Shown here: one piece after another, positions 26,956 to 35,611 of the stretch
Layout: every line of letters starts with the position of its first letter
How positions within the stretch are numbered: position 1 is the first letter of the stretch
Assembly (NCBI GenBank): GCA_964448675.1
Contig: CAYUZU010000007.1
Span: forward strand, 124,001 to 188,000
Source: CAYUZU01 sp964448675
GTDB lineage: Bacteria; Planctomycetota; Phycisphaerae; UBA1845; Fen-1342
Direction of reading: 5' to 3'
DNA length: 64,000 nt
The notes under the pieces: model-generated
Seen by the model: the letters and a program-made list of their open reading frames with translations, nothing else
Told to the model about the DNA's origin: nothing
Databases searched by the model: none
Made by a program: the position numbers and the translations under genes

Positions 26956-29670
26956 TTACGGCTGGTCGGCGGCCGGATGCGTGGTGGCGTCGTGCCGGTG
27001 TGGTTCAATGCCCAGTTGCCGGCAGGCGTTGGCATACAGGACGGTGAGCTTCGGCTGCCAGGGGTCGCCGCCGAGGTCGGGGTACCAGGCGCGTTCGGCG
27101 CGGATGGTCTTCTCGACGGTGCGGGCGTCGCCGGCGCGGAGGGTGAGCGCGAGCCAGTGGTAGCGGGCTTGCCAGTAGCGCTCGGGAGCGCGGTCGCGCA
27201 GCGTCGGGTCGGCGAGCAGCGCCGCCCAGGCGTCGCGCACCTGCTGCACGCTGGTGGCGTTGGCGTCCGCCGCGAGCAGGTCGGTCAGGATGCGCGCGTA
27301 GCGCTGCTGATAGCGGCCGTTGTCGGGGCCGCGGGCGCGCAGCTCGTTGATGGCGCGCAGGGCCTGGTCGAGTTGGCCGGCGGCGTGGTGCATGCGGGCC
27401 CGGGCGAACAGCACCACATCGCGGTGCTGCGCACGTTGCGGGTCGGCGCACACCCACTCGTCGAGCGCGATAAAGGTGGGCATGGCGCTGCGGGCGAGGG
27501 CGGCGGCGTCGTCGGGGTGATCGGCGGCGAGCAGGCGATCCACCTCGTCGTGCACGTCCTGTGCGAGCGCGGCCAGCGTGCCGCCGATCTCGTCGGCGGG
27601 GGCTTGGGCGAGGTAACGCTGCAGGACGTCGGCGGCGCGGGCGAAGTCCTGCTGGCCGCGATGGGCGCGAATGCGAAGGGCGAGGACATTGCCCGTGCGG
27701 TCGCTGGCGGGGTAGTGCTGTTCGAAGTCCGCGAGGGCCGCGAGGGCCGCTTCGTAACGCGCGACGCGCGGATCGGCGAGCAACTCGGCGGCGGCCACGC
27801 ACGCCTCCGCGGACCAGCGCAGGCGCTCGGCGGGTTGCGCGTCGTTGTCGGCAGCTCGGCGCGTCTGTCGCGCATAGGCGAGTAGCTGTTCGGCGAGCTG
27901 GATGGCCCGGCTATGGTAGCGGTCGGTGCCGAGCGTGGCCTGGTGCTGATCCAGGGCTTTGCGCTGGCACAGCAGATGTCGCAAGCGGGCCTGGGCGGCT
28001 CGTGGGTGGTCGTGGGGGATCTTGGCGAATTGGCGCGCGGCGTCGTCGAAGCGGCCGGCGCGTTCCAACGCCGCCGGCAGCAACCAGACGGCCTGTGTGT
28101 GGTCGGCGTGGTCGGCGAAGCTCTCGAGCAGGTTTCGCAGCGTGGCCGCCAGGTTCGCGTAGTCGGCGGGATCCTGCGAGGCGTCGGCCACGCGACCCCA
28201 GAGCTGATATGCGTACGTCGCGGCCTGTGGTGCGCGGGCGTTGCTGCGGTGCTCGGTGGCGAGCTGATCGAACGCCCGCGCGGCGGACCTCAGTGCGCCC
28301 TGTCGATAGTGGCAGCGGCCGAGCTCGAAGAGCAGATCGGGCACGAGTGTCTCGTCGTCGCTGCGGGACAGCGCGGTCTGCAGGCGATCGATGGCGGCGG
28401 CAAGCTCGTTCCGGTCGGCCAGCGCGCGGGCGGCATAGTACAACTCCAGCGGGGCGGCATCATCGGCGGTCTGCGTCGGATCAATGTGCTGCGCGACGTA
28501 CTGCCGGACGAGGGCCGGCCACGGACCGCCGCGGGCTTCGAGCTCGCGAAACCGCGCCAGGCCGCGCTGCTGCGCGCGTCGCGCGTCCTGCAGCTTGTGG
28601 TGGGGGTTGGTGCTCTGGCGCGCCCGGCGTTCGATCCAGGCGGCTTCACGCAGGTAGCTGTTGGCGTGCCACAGGTGGGCCAGGTTCACGTAGAAGGCGG
28701 CGGGTTCGTCGTCGGCAAGCTGCTGCGGGTCTTCGTTGACCAGCGGGCGGAGCGTGGCCCGGGCGGAATCGAATTGGCCGCTGCGGAGCTGCGCACGGGC
28801 GAGCTCGTAGCGAATGCGGGCGTCGGCGCGCAACGCGTCGGCACGGTCGAGGGCACGCGTGAACTGCTCGATCGCGTCGCCAAGGTGGTTCTGCTCGCGC
28901 TGGGTCATTGCCAGGGCGAGGTGGCCGACCCAGCGCATCTGCTCGGGGCCGCCGGCCGACAGCAGTTCGCGGAAGCGGCCGGCGGCGGTGGCGAGCAGCG
29001 TCGCGCGTGTCGTCGCGTTGTCGGTGAGCAAGGCCAGGTAATAGCAGGCCCAGCCGTGATTGAGCCGCAGGTCAAAGTAGGTGCGGCGCAGCGTGTCGTA
29101 GAGCCCGGCGGCGAGGAGGGTCTCCTCGTGGCGGTCGGCGTCGGCCAGCAGCGGGGCGAGGTCCTGTTCGGCCGCGACGTAGAGCTGGCGCGCGTGCGCG
29201 AAACGGTCGCGCAGCCAGACGTGGTCCCCGCCCGCACCATCGGTGATCAGGTACGTGTCGAGCTCGCGCGCGACCTGCGACGAGAGGATGATGCCGCCAT
29301 GTTCGACACGGGCGGCGGCGAGCAAGACGACGGCGCCGGGACCGCCGGCGATCGTGGCGCGGTGCAAACGCTTGATCCTCGCGGCGTAGTGCCGGTCGGC
29401 TTCGGTCCACAGTGCGCGCTGCTGTTGCGGGTCGGCGGTGGACTGGGCGCGCCGGGTGTAGGCCTGGGCGAGCCAGTGGTGCTCGTCGGCGGTATCCGGT
29501 TTGCCGACACGTGCCTCGAGCGCTTCGGTCATGCCCGCGTGGATCATGCGGGTAATGTCGTCGGGGGTATCGGCCGTGGTGCGCGGCGGCGGAAACGCCA
29601 GCGTGAACAGTGCCAGCGCCGCCAGCGCGACGCCGGTGCGGTACACCGGGATTGCGGGAGACGAACGCAT
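26956..29670 (-). CDS. Exported tetratricopeptide-repeat protein
   Basis: The product of about 904 residues has a signal peptide (GVALAALALFTLAFPPP) and then mostly helical repeats of TPR type (for example DALRADARIRYELARAQLRS, ALSRSDDETLVPDLLFELGR). No enzyme motif is seen. It is the last gene of the vWA-ExbB-ExbD-ExbD operon and starts next to or overlapping the stop of the ExbD gene upstream (GTG 29676 overlaps TGA as GTGA; ATG 29670 is two bases further). This implies translational coupling. A periplasmic scaffold or partner of the ExbBD motor is inferred. Confidence 0.85.
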   Translation of the reverse strand: MRSSPAIPVYRTGVALAALALFTLAFPPPRTTADTPDDITRMIHAGMTEALEARVGKPDTADEHHWLAQAYTRRAQSTADPQQQRALWTEADRHYAARIKRLHRATIAGGPGAVVLLAAARVEHGGIILSSQVARELDTYLITDGAGGDHVWLRDRFAHARQLYVAAEQDLAPLLADADRHEETLLAAGLYDTLRRTYFDLRLNHGWACYYLALLTDNATTRATLLATAAGRFRELLSAGGPEQMRWVGHLALAMTQREQNHLGDAIEQFTRALDRADALRADARIRYELARAQLRSGQFDSARATLRPLVNEDPQQLADDEPAAFYVNLAHLWHANSYLREAAWIERRARQSTNPHHKLQDARRAQQRGLARFRELEARGGPWPALVRQYVAQHIDPTQTADDAAPLELYYAARALADRNELAAAIDRLQTALSRSDDETLVPDLLFELGRCHYRQGALRSAARAFDQLATEHRSNARAPQAATYAYQLWGRVADASQDPADYANLAATLRNLLESFADHADHTQAVWLLPAALERAGRFDDAARQFAKIPHDHPRAAQARLRHLLCQRKALDQHQATLGTDRYHSRAIQLAEQLLAYARQTRRAADNDAQPAERLRWSAEACVAAAELLADPRVARYEAALAALADFEQHYPASDRTGNVLALRIRAHRGQQDFARAADVLQRYLAQAPADEIGGTLAALAQDVHDEVDRLLAADHPDDAAALARSAMPTFIALDEWVCADPQRAQHRDVVLFARARMHHAAGQLDQALRAINELRARGPDNGRYQQRYARILTDLLAADANATSVQQVRDAWAALLADPTLRDRAPERYWQARYHWLALTLRAGDARTVEKTIRAERAWYPDLGGDPWQPKLTVLYANACRQLGIEPHRHDATTHPAADQP

Positions 29671-29672
29671 GG

Positions 29673-30140
29673 TCACGGCTCACTGGCGCGCGGGGCGAAG
29701 CTGACCGCGAACTGAATATTCTCGAAGTCGGCCTGGACGGCGGCGTCCATCGCGGCGACGACGTGCTTCCAGCGGACGGTCTGCTCGGCACCGATGATGA
29801 CGGGGTTGTCCGTGTCGAAGCCGGCGTCGCGCTGTGCGATGAGCAGGTCGCGCAGGGCGGCGAAGTCGCCGTCGGGCAGCCGGCGGTCCATCACGACGAT
29901 GGCGGCACTTGCGCCGCCGGCGATATCCGCCAGCGCGATGCGCAGCGTGAGCTTGTCCAGGGGGATGGCCTGGCCGGGGCCGGGGCCGCTGGCCGGGTCG
30001 AGTTCGGTCTTGAGAATGCCCTGCTGGGTGAGGTCGAGCGTGGCGCCGAGGAGGAAGAACACCAGCAGCACCATGATCACGTCGACCATCGGGGCGAGGT
30101 TGGGGATCCAGTCGCCGGCGGGCTCGAGGGTGCGTCTCAT
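29673..30140 (-). CDS. ExbD/TolR-type biopolymer transport protein (second copy)
   Basis: The 155-residue protein has the short cytoplasmic N-terminus and single membrane helix of ExbD: WIPNLAPMVDVIMVLLVFFLL, with the motor Asp in PMVD, then a periplasmic domain. It overlaps the previous ExbD gene by four bases (ATGA). ExbD works with an ExbB channel to convert proton flow into force on a periplasmic partner. Its gene lies third or fourth of five in the operon. Confidence 0.88.
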   Translation of the reverse strand: MRRTLEPAGDWIPNLAPMVDVIMVLLVFFLLGATLDLTQQGILKTELDPASGPGPGQAIPLDKLTLRIALADIAGGASAAIVVMDRRLPDGDFAALRDLLIAQRDAGFDTDNPVIIGAEQTVRWKHVVAAMDAAVQADFENIQFAVSFAPRASEP

Positions 30141-30616
30141 ACCGGACCCTCCGTGCCGCTGGCCTGGTTCACGGTGAAGACGACGTCCTCGATCCGGGCC
30201 AAACCGCAGCCGCGCAGCACGACCTCGATGTGGCGGTACATCACCATCTGATCGGCGGCGATCACGCAGCGGAGCGGCTGTTGCTCCTGACGTGCGCGGC
30301 TGGCCCGGGCCTGGAGCAGCGTGACGACCTCGTCCGGGCCCAGCACACGGTCGGTAACGCGCTGGCCGTCCCAATCGCGCACGACGTATTCGGCGACGCG
30401 GTCGTCATCGGTGACGTGGCGGACGGCGATGGTCACGCGGTTGCCGATCTCGCCGCGCTCGACGACCTCGGCGGCGACGGCGGAGGGCAGATCGAGCTGG
30501 AACACGTCGGCGAGGCGGCTGGCGAGCAGGAAGAAGATGATGAGGCACATCATCACGTCCACCATCGGCGCCAGGTTGAGCGTCATGGGTGCGGGTTTTG
30601 GTGGACGGGTAAGCAT
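30137..30616 (-). CDS. ExbD/TolR-type biopolymer transport protein (first copy)
   Basis: The 159-residue protein has NLAPMVDVMMCLIIFFLLASR as membrane helix with the conserved Asp, then a TolR-like periplasmic domain (RHVTDDDRVAEYVVRDWDG). It overlaps the next ExbD gene by four bases. ATG 30616 or the internal ATG 30586 could start translation; neither has a strong ribosome site. Two different ExbD-type subunits with one ExbB are common in Planctomycetota. Confidence 0.87.
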   Translation of the reverse strand: MLTRPPKPAPMTLNLAPMVDVMMCLIIFFLLASRLADVFQLDLPSAVAAEVVERGEIGNRVTIAVRHVTDDDRVAEYVVRDWDGQRVTDRVLGPDEVVTLLQARASRARQEQQPLRCVIAADQMVMYRHIEVVLRGCGLARIEDVVFTVNQASGTEGPV

Positions 30617-30709
30617 GGTCTTCAGTCGGCAGTCGTCAGGCAGCGATCAGCGATCCGCTCGCAGCCGGAAGGGGATGGCGGTGTTTGCACCATGATCGCG
30701 TATTGCGTG

Positions 30710-31519
30710 TCATTCGCGCGCCGGTTCAACTTCGCGGTCCTTGTTGGGGCTTTGCGGGGCGGACGGTGTTTCGGGCTCGGTCCTGTCGTTCCTGGGGCCG
30801 CGGGAAGTGCCTGGGCCGGGGCGGAAGTACTCGAGCAGGTCCAGGACTTCGACCGTTGCGCTGACCGTGAGCGAGTCGATGCGGTTGCGGCATACGCCGA
30901 AGAAACCGATGCCGACGATCGCCAGCGCGAGGCCGAGCAGGGTGTTGACGAGGGCCTTGCTGATACCGCCTGCGAGCTCGCCGCCGCCGCCGCCCGCCGC
31001 ACCGAGGGCCCCGAACGCCTCGATCATGCCCCAGACGGTGCCGAGCAGGCCGAGCAGCGGGCCGAGATTGCCGAGGATGTTGAGGTACTCGGCCTTGCGG
31101 AACATGCGGCCGCCGAGCTCGTTGGATTTCTCGGTAGCGGCCTCGTGCATGGCGTCGAAGCCATGACGGGCATGCTTGAGCGCGGCGGTCATGACCTGGG
31201 CGAAGAACGTGCGGCTCTTGGAAAGCGCGTCGAGGCAAGGGCGGAACTGGCGCGCCTCGATCATCTTGCGGGCGCGGCGGACCTGTGCCGCGGGCACGAT
31301 GTTCGCCGCACGAACGTTGAGGAAATGCTCGATGATCAGGGTGATGGCGGCGACAGAGCCGGCGAAGATGAAGTAGGTGGGCCACTCGATGCCCTGCCAG
31401 ACGATCTCGAGAAACGAGGTATGCTCGCCGGCGGGGCCGGCGTTCTGCGCAGCCGCCGTTGCGCCACCGAAGAGGGCGGCCGGCAGGCCGATCACGCGAG
31501 AAGCGGTGCGTTGCGGCAT
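30710..31519 (-). CDS. MotA/TolQ/ExbB proton channel family protein
   Basis: The 269-residue protein has an N-terminal hydrophobic stretch, TYFIFAGSVAAITLIIEHFLN, and the TolQ core LNILGNLGPLLGLLGTVWGMIEAF ... GGISKALVNTLLGLALAIVG. AGGAG precedes ATG 31519. It is 17 bases after the vWA gene and 93 before the ExbD pair. With the ExbD proteins it should form a proton-driven energising complex. The C-terminal 35 residues are charged and disordered-looking. Confidence 0.9.
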   Translation of the reverse strand: MPQRTASRVIGLPAALFGGATAAAQNAGPAGEHTSFLEIVWQGIEWPTYFIFAGSVAAITLIIEHFLNVRAANIVPAAQVRRARKMIEARQFRPCLDALSKSRTFFAQVMTAALKHARHGFDAMHEAATEKSNELGGRMFRKAEYLNILGNLGPLLGLLGTVWGMIEAFGALGAAGGGGGELAGGISKALVNTLLGLALAIVGIGFFGVCRNRIDSLTVSATVEVLDLLEYFRPGPGTSRGPRNDRTEPETPSAPQSPNKDREVEPARE

Positions 31520-31536
31520 GGATGCTCCTGGGCCGG

Positions 31537-32643
31537 TCACTGCCGGCTGAGGTCTTTCCCGGTCACGATCTTGACGCGGCCGTTGTTGGCGTCGGCGATG
31601 CGGCGCAGCCGGCGGCTGCCCTCCGTAGCACGGGGCAGGCCGCTGCTGTCCTCGAGCAGCAGTTCGTCGAAGACCAGGCAGTGGATGCTGGCGCCGACCG
31701 CGTTGTTGATCTGTGTGATCTGCGCGACGAGCGCGTCGTCGAAGAAGCCGTCGGAGAACAGGAAGACGGCGTCGGGCTCGAGCGCGAGGGCCCACTTCAT
31801 GGCCTGCATGGGTTCGGTCTTGCCGCGCGGCTTCATGCCGTCGATCCAGGTGAAGAAGTCGCGGCGGGTGGCCGCGGTGGCCGGGACGAGCTGCGGGCGG
31901 AAGCTCTCGGTGTGGACGCGGTCGTCGGCGCCGGCGCCGGTGCTGTAGAAGATGATGACGTTGAAGTACTGCGCCGGTTGCAGCCGGCCGACGGAACGCT
32001 TGAGCTCGTGCTTGAGGTCGTCGGCGGTGTTGATGATGGAGCCGGAGAAGTCCACGACGTAGACGAGCTTGTCGGCGCGGACGCGGAGATTCCAGATGCC
32101 GGCCTGGCCGACGTCGGTGCCGGCGCCGGCCCCGGTGCCGAAACCGCCGGTGCCGGGCGCGGCCGCGCCGCCGCCGGTGCCGAGAAGTGTGAGGGCACCG
32201 TCGCCGACGCCGAGGCTGTCACCGCCCCCCATGCCGCCGAGGCCGCGGCCGCCGGCGCCGTCGGCGATGTCATCCCCGAGGGCGGAGAGGTCGGGGGCGC
32301 CGCTGCTGGTGGCCAGGGTGGCGTCGTCGGCGAGGTCGGCCAGGGGTTGAAGCGTGGGGGTCTCGTCCCACGAATAGATGGGCGTGTCGGCTTCGGGGGT
32401 GGTCGGCGTGATGCGGGCTTCGTACTCACCGACGGGTGGTGCGGTGCTCGTGACCGGAAAGAGCTTCGTGGCGAGCAGGCCGAAGACGGCACCGTGCACG
32501 ACGAGACTCACTGCGAGCGGCAGGCCGAGGTGCATCGCGACGGCGTACAGCGGGCTGCGCGCCTCGCGATCGGTCGGGGCGGCGATCAGCTCGGCGGCCG
32601 TGGCCGACGTGCGGCTGCGGATCGAGTCGCGTTGTGCGCCCAT
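31537..32643 (-). CDS. Membrane-anchored von Willebrand A domain protein
   Basis: The 368-residue protein has one membrane helix near residues 37-62 (LGLPLAVSLVVHGAVFGLLA), as in TonB-like energy-coupled proteins, then a Gly-rich linker (about 130-180). Residues about 190-360 form a vWA fold: VYVVDFSGSI has the MIDAS DxSxS, with KTEPMQAMKWAL and FLFSDGFFDD as the other metal positions. It is the first gene of the vWA-ExbB-ExbD-ExbD-TPR operon. It may bind a periplasmic partner whose state is driven by the ExbBD motor. Confidence 0.85.
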   Translation of the reverse strand: MGAQRDSIRSRTSATAAELIAAPTDREARSPLYAVAMHLGLPLAVSLVVHGAVFGLLATKLFPVTSTAPPVGEYEARITPTTPEADTPIYSWDETPTLQPLADLADDATLATSSGAPDLSALGDDIADGAGGRGLGGMGGGDSLGVGDGALTLLGTGGGAAAPGTGGFGTGAGAGTDVGQAGIWNLRVRADKLVYVVDFSGSIINTADDLKHELKRSVGRLQPAQYFNVIIFYSTGAGADDRVHTESFRPQLVPATAATRRDFFTWIDGMKPRGKTEPMQAMKWALALEPDAVFLFSDGFFDDALVAQITQINNAVGASIHCLVFDELLLEDSSGLPRATEGSRRLRRIADANNGRVKIVTGKDLSRQ

Positions 32644-32685
32644 TCGGTTGGCACCACGATGCCGCGTTGCGGCGAAGTGATTTTG

Positions 32686-32700
32686 GCGGGCGAAGCCCGC
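32686..32700. repeat. Small palindrome GCGGGC-GAA-GCCCGC
   Basis: A perfect 6-base-pair stem with GAA loop, followed by ATTACACAG and CACATTACGCAG as a short imperfect direct repeat. Confidence 0.45.
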
Positions 32701-32759
32701 ATTACACAGCGGTTCACATTACGCAGAGGTTATCTCGCGTCCACGACAGCCGCCACCAC

Positions 32760-32782
32760 GTGCCACGGCTCTGTGAGCCGTG
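32760..32782 (+). repeat. REP-like palindrome, copy C
   Basis: Pattern GTGCCAC-GGCTC-TGT-GAGCC-GTG, perfect 8-base-pair hairpin. The repeat unit GACAAAGCAG begins 60 bases later, as in copy D at 59284. Confidence 0.7.
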
Positions 32783-32841
32783 TCCGCGTCCGGTTCGGAG
32801 CCCGGCTGCTACTTTGGACCGACGTGTTGTCGGGACCACAT

Positions 32842-32860
32842 GACAAAGCAGCGCAATGCC
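32842..32860 (+). repeat. GACAAAGCAG-type repeat unit
   Basis: GACAAAGCAGCGCAATGCC differs at a few bases from the two units at 59339 and 59368. Confidence 0.55.
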
Positions 32861-32877
32861 CCGCCGGTCCGGGGCCG

Positions 32878-33303
32878 CTACGAGCCCTCGGGCCCCTGCG
32901 GGCCGACGGTGGGCGTCGGCGGACCGCCGGTCGGGCCACCGCCCTGGGCGATCTGCACAAAGGCCATGCGGGTTTCGTAGAGCACCTGGTCGAGCAGGGA
33001 CTTTTCCTCGTCGGTGAGGTTGCCCTTGGTCTTCTGGTCGATCAGCTCGAGCATGTCGATGAAGTGCTTGGCGGTCGGCGGGTCGGCCGGCATGCGCTGC
33101 CCGCCGGGCCCCTGGAGCAGCCCCAGTGCCGCCATGGCCTGCATGACGATGATGTTGATCAACTCGGCGAAGGTGGGGTCGGGGATTGGCCCGCGCTGGC
33201 CCTGCTGCTGTCCCTCTTCGGCAGCGAGGCGGTCCTTCTCGCGCTTGGCCTCCGCCTTCCAGTCGTCGTCGACGATGATCTTCTTCTTCTCTTCTTCAGC
33301 CAT
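32878..33303 (-). CDS. DUF1844 domain protein
   Basis: The 141-residue acidic/basic protein has the DUF1844 core FAELINIIVMQAMAALGLLQ ... AKHFIDMLELIDQKTKGNLT, conserved in Planctomycetota and Deltaproteobacteria. The N-terminus is highly charged and the C-terminus Gly/Pro-rich. Its role is not known. It may be co-transcribed with lgt 82 bases upstream. Confidence 0.83.
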   Translation of the reverse strand: MAEEEKKKIIVDDDWKAEAKREKDRLAAEEGQQQGQRGPIPDPTFAELINIIVMQAMAALGLLQGPGGQRMPADPPTAKHFIDMLELIDQKTKGNLTDEEKSLLDQVLYETRMAFVQIAQGGGPTGGPPTPTVGPQGPEGS

Positions 33304-33385
33304 GTTTCACCTTGTTTTCGTGATCAAAGCGCGCATCGTAACCCCCGCGTCCGCCCGCGACAACGCAAAACACGGCGCGTTCCGC

Positions 33386-34597
33386 TCAGCCGCCCGATGC
33401 CGTTCTGGCCGGCGATTCCGCGTTTTCGACCTCTTCAGGCACCCAGATTCTGGCATGCGGTGAGCGGGGTGGCAGGTAATGCAGCCAGATCAGGCCCAGC
33501 AGCCCGACCAGGCTGATGCCGATGGCGAGGAATTGCGAGACGGTCAGGCCGGCGGTGTCGACCGGGTTGTCCGCCCGGAGCACTTCCAGCATCCAGCGCG
33601 TCGGTGGCTCGACCAGCAGCAGCGTGAAGATCACCTGCCCGTCGCGTGTGCGCCGCCAGTACAGCGTCGCCAGCATCGCCGCGAGCAGCCCCAGCGTGAT
33701 CGCCGAATAGAGCTGGGTCGGGTGAGTCGGCAGGGACGGGTGCTGCTGTGCCAAAGCCCGGATCTGGGCGGGGCTGAGGTCGTATCTCTGCATCTGGCTG
33801 AGGATGCCATGGTAAGTGCGGAGGTCCGCGCCGTGTTGCCGCTCAATGGCGGCGATTTCGGCCTGGATGGGGCGCCGCTTGGCGGCATCGTTGGTCGCGC
33901 GGCGTTCGAGCTCGAGCTGCTCTTTGCGCCGGGCTTGCTCGAGCAGCACGCAGAGCCGTTCGTCGGAGAGGCGGAGGCTCTCGCGCACGATGGGATACGC
34001 GGCGGCGCCGCCGTAGAACTCGCCCCCGGGCGCCATAACGACGAGCTCCTTGGGCAGGCCGGCTTCGGGCAGGGCGTCGGACCATTGCTGCAGCGCCGGC
34101 GGGCTGCCGTAGGGAAAGCGGACGGACCAGGGGATCTCCTGGCAGACGCCGCCCCAGCAGCAGCCGTTGAGGAAGCAGCCGATGCGGCCGATGGCCATGC
34201 CGAGGGCTGCGGAGGGGGCGATGATGTCGAGGTACCAGCGGGCCGAGTGCCGCCAGCGGTAGAAGTAGACGAAGACGATGATGGTGCAGGCGATGACACC
34301 GCCATAGACCTCGAGACCGCCCTTGCGCACGTCGAGGATGGCCCAGAGGATCTTGTCGAGGCTACCGTGGCGGGCGAACTGGTCCCAGTAGTGCACGACG
34401 TACATGAAGCGCGAGCCGACCACGCCGCCGACGAGGGCCACGAAGCCACAGTTCAGGATGACGTCCGGGTTGGCGCCGGATTTCACGGCGCGCCGGGCGG
34501 CCCACATGATCGACAGCAGGAAGCCGACCATCAGTGCCACGCCGTAACCGGGCAGTTCGTAGTTGATACCGGGAATCCTGAACAGCACGGGCATCAT
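33386..34597 (-). CDS. lgt: Prolipoprotein diacylglyceryl transferase
   Basis: The 403-residue membrane protein has the Lgt signature GRIGCFLNGCCWG (residues 137-149) and HPTQLYSA (292-299). It moves diacylglycerol from phosphatidylglycerol to the lipobox Cys of prolipoproteins. The usual length is about 270-300; here a hydrophilic coiled-coil-like segment of about 115 residues (about 170-285) is inserted between the two signatures. AAAGGA lies upstream of ATG 34597/34594. It is followed by DUF1844 and preceded by panC, all on the minus strand. Confidence 0.92.
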   Translation of the reverse strand: MMPVLFRIPGINYELPGYGVALMVGFLLSIMWAARRAVKSGANPDVILNCGFVALVGGVVGSRFMYVVHYWDQFARHGSLDKILWAILDVRKGGLEVYGGVIACTIIVFVYFYRWRHSARWYLDIIAPSAALGMAIGRIGCFLNGCCWGGVCQEIPWSVRFPYGSPPALQQWSDALPEAGLPKELVVMAPGGEFYGGAAAYPIVRESLRLSDERLCVLLEQARRKEQLELERRATNDAAKRRPIQAEIAAIERQHGADLRTYHGILSQMQRYDLSPAQIRALAQQHPSLPTHPTQLYSAITLGLLAAMLATLYWRRTRDGQVIFTLLLVEPPTRWMLEVLRADNPVDTAGLTVSQFLAIGISLVGLLGLIWLHYLPPRSPHARIWVPEEVENAESPARTASGG

Positions 34598-34636
34598 GGC
34601 GTTGCGTGTCCTTTCGGGCTGGGCACAGATTGTGGT

Positions 34637-35491
34637 CTAGGTCTCGGGCGGCGCGGCGACGACATTGTCGATCAGGCGCGTGGTGCCGATGTGCACCGCC
34701 AGCGCGATCAGCACCGGGCCGGTCACGGTCTGTACCGGCTGCATGGTAGCGGGATCCACCACGCTGATGTAGTCGATGCGGCGCGGGTTGGCGGCGCTGA
34801 GGATCTGCTGCATTTCGTTGACCAGGGTGGCGGCGTTGCGCTCGCCGGCGGCGACGCGCTGCTCGGCGGCCTGCAATGCGCGGTGCAGGGCGCGGGCGCG
34901 CTCGCGTTCGTCGGGAGAAAGCAGGGCATTGCGACTGCTCATGGCGAGGCCGTCGGGTTCGCGCACGGTCGGGCAGCCGACGACCTCGATGGGGACATCG
35001 AGGTCGCGCGTCATGCGGCGCAGGACGGCGAGCTGCTGGGCGTCCTTCTGGCCGAAGTAGGCGCGGTCGGGCTGGACAATGTTGAACAGCTTGGCGACGA
35101 CGGTGGTGACGCCGTCAAAGTGGCCGGGGCGGCACGGGCCGCAAAGCGTTTCGGTCAGGCGATCGACGTGCACGGTGGTGACAGCGTCGGGCCGGTAGAT
35201 CTCGTCGCTGGCGGGAATGAACACGAGGTCGACGCCTGCGTCTTCGCAGCGCTTCAGGTCGCCGGCTTCATCGCGCGGATAGCGGTCGAAGTCTTCGAGG
35301 GGGCCGAACTGGGTCGGGTTCACGAAGATGCTCGCGACGACGAAGGTGTGGTCGCGTTTGGCGGCGGCGACCAGGGAGAGGTGCCCGGGGTGCAGGTAGC
35401 CCATCGTGGGCACCAGGCCGATGATGCGGCCGGCACGGCGAGCGGCGGCGACGGCCTGGCGTGTGGCGGCGATGGTGCGGGCAACTTCCAT
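34637..35491 (-). CDS. panC: Pantothenate synthetase
   Basis: The 284-residue protein has the HxGH-type MGYLHPGHLSL (ATP site), FVNPTQFGP and the MSSRNALLS KMSKS-like loop, plus YFGQKDAQQLAV. It joins pantoate and beta-alanine in coenzyme A synthesis. ATG 35491 or 35500 could start; neither has a clear ribosome site. It lies 39 bases upstream of lgt in the same direction. CoaB of the same pathway is at 54769. Confidence 0.95.
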   Translation of the reverse strand: MEVARTIAATRQAVAAARRAGRIIGLVPTMGYLHPGHLSLVAAAKRDHTFVVASIFVNPTQFGPLEDFDRYPRDEAGDLKRCEDAGVDLVFIPASDEIYRPDAVTTVHVDRLTETLCGPCRPGHFDGVTTVVAKLFNIVQPDRAYFGQKDAQQLAVLRRMTRDLDVPIEVVGCPTVREPDGLAMSSRNALLSPDERERARALHRALQAAEQRVAAGERNAATLVNEMQQILSAANPRRIDYISVVDPATMQPVQTVTGPVLIALAVHIGTTRLIDNVVAAPPET

Positions 35492-35611
35492 GCGGCACAT
35501 TGAAACCCGGCGCCGCGCGGTTGTCACGCGCGGCATGGGGACGCTGAACAAGGCGGCCGGCGTGTGGTACGATGGTCGCGCCCCGTGACCTGCAGCGGGA
35601 GGAGGTGCTCC

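Larger units (their letters stand above)
32644..32877. other. Intergenic region with composite repeats
   Basis: It carries a GCGGGC-GAA-GCCCGC hairpin, a REP-like palindrome and a GACAAAGCAG unit in sequence. No gene is seen. It separates the vWA operon from the DUF1844 gene; both are on the minus strand. Confidence 0.5.

Noticed and set aside
27913..29715. Long plus-strand open frame (about 600 codons) opposite the TPR gene
   Set aside because: Antisense shadow caused by high G+C; the minus-strand TPR frame has a signal peptide, repeats and operon overlap.
31459..33516. Plus-strand open frame (about 685 codons) across vWA, repeats and DUF1844
   Set aside because: It spans three minus-strand genes and intergenic repeats and has no homologous motifs.
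33479..35503. Plus-strand open frame (about 674 codons) opposite lgt and panC
   Set aside because: It is antisense to two well-supported enzymes and is an artefact of codon bias.
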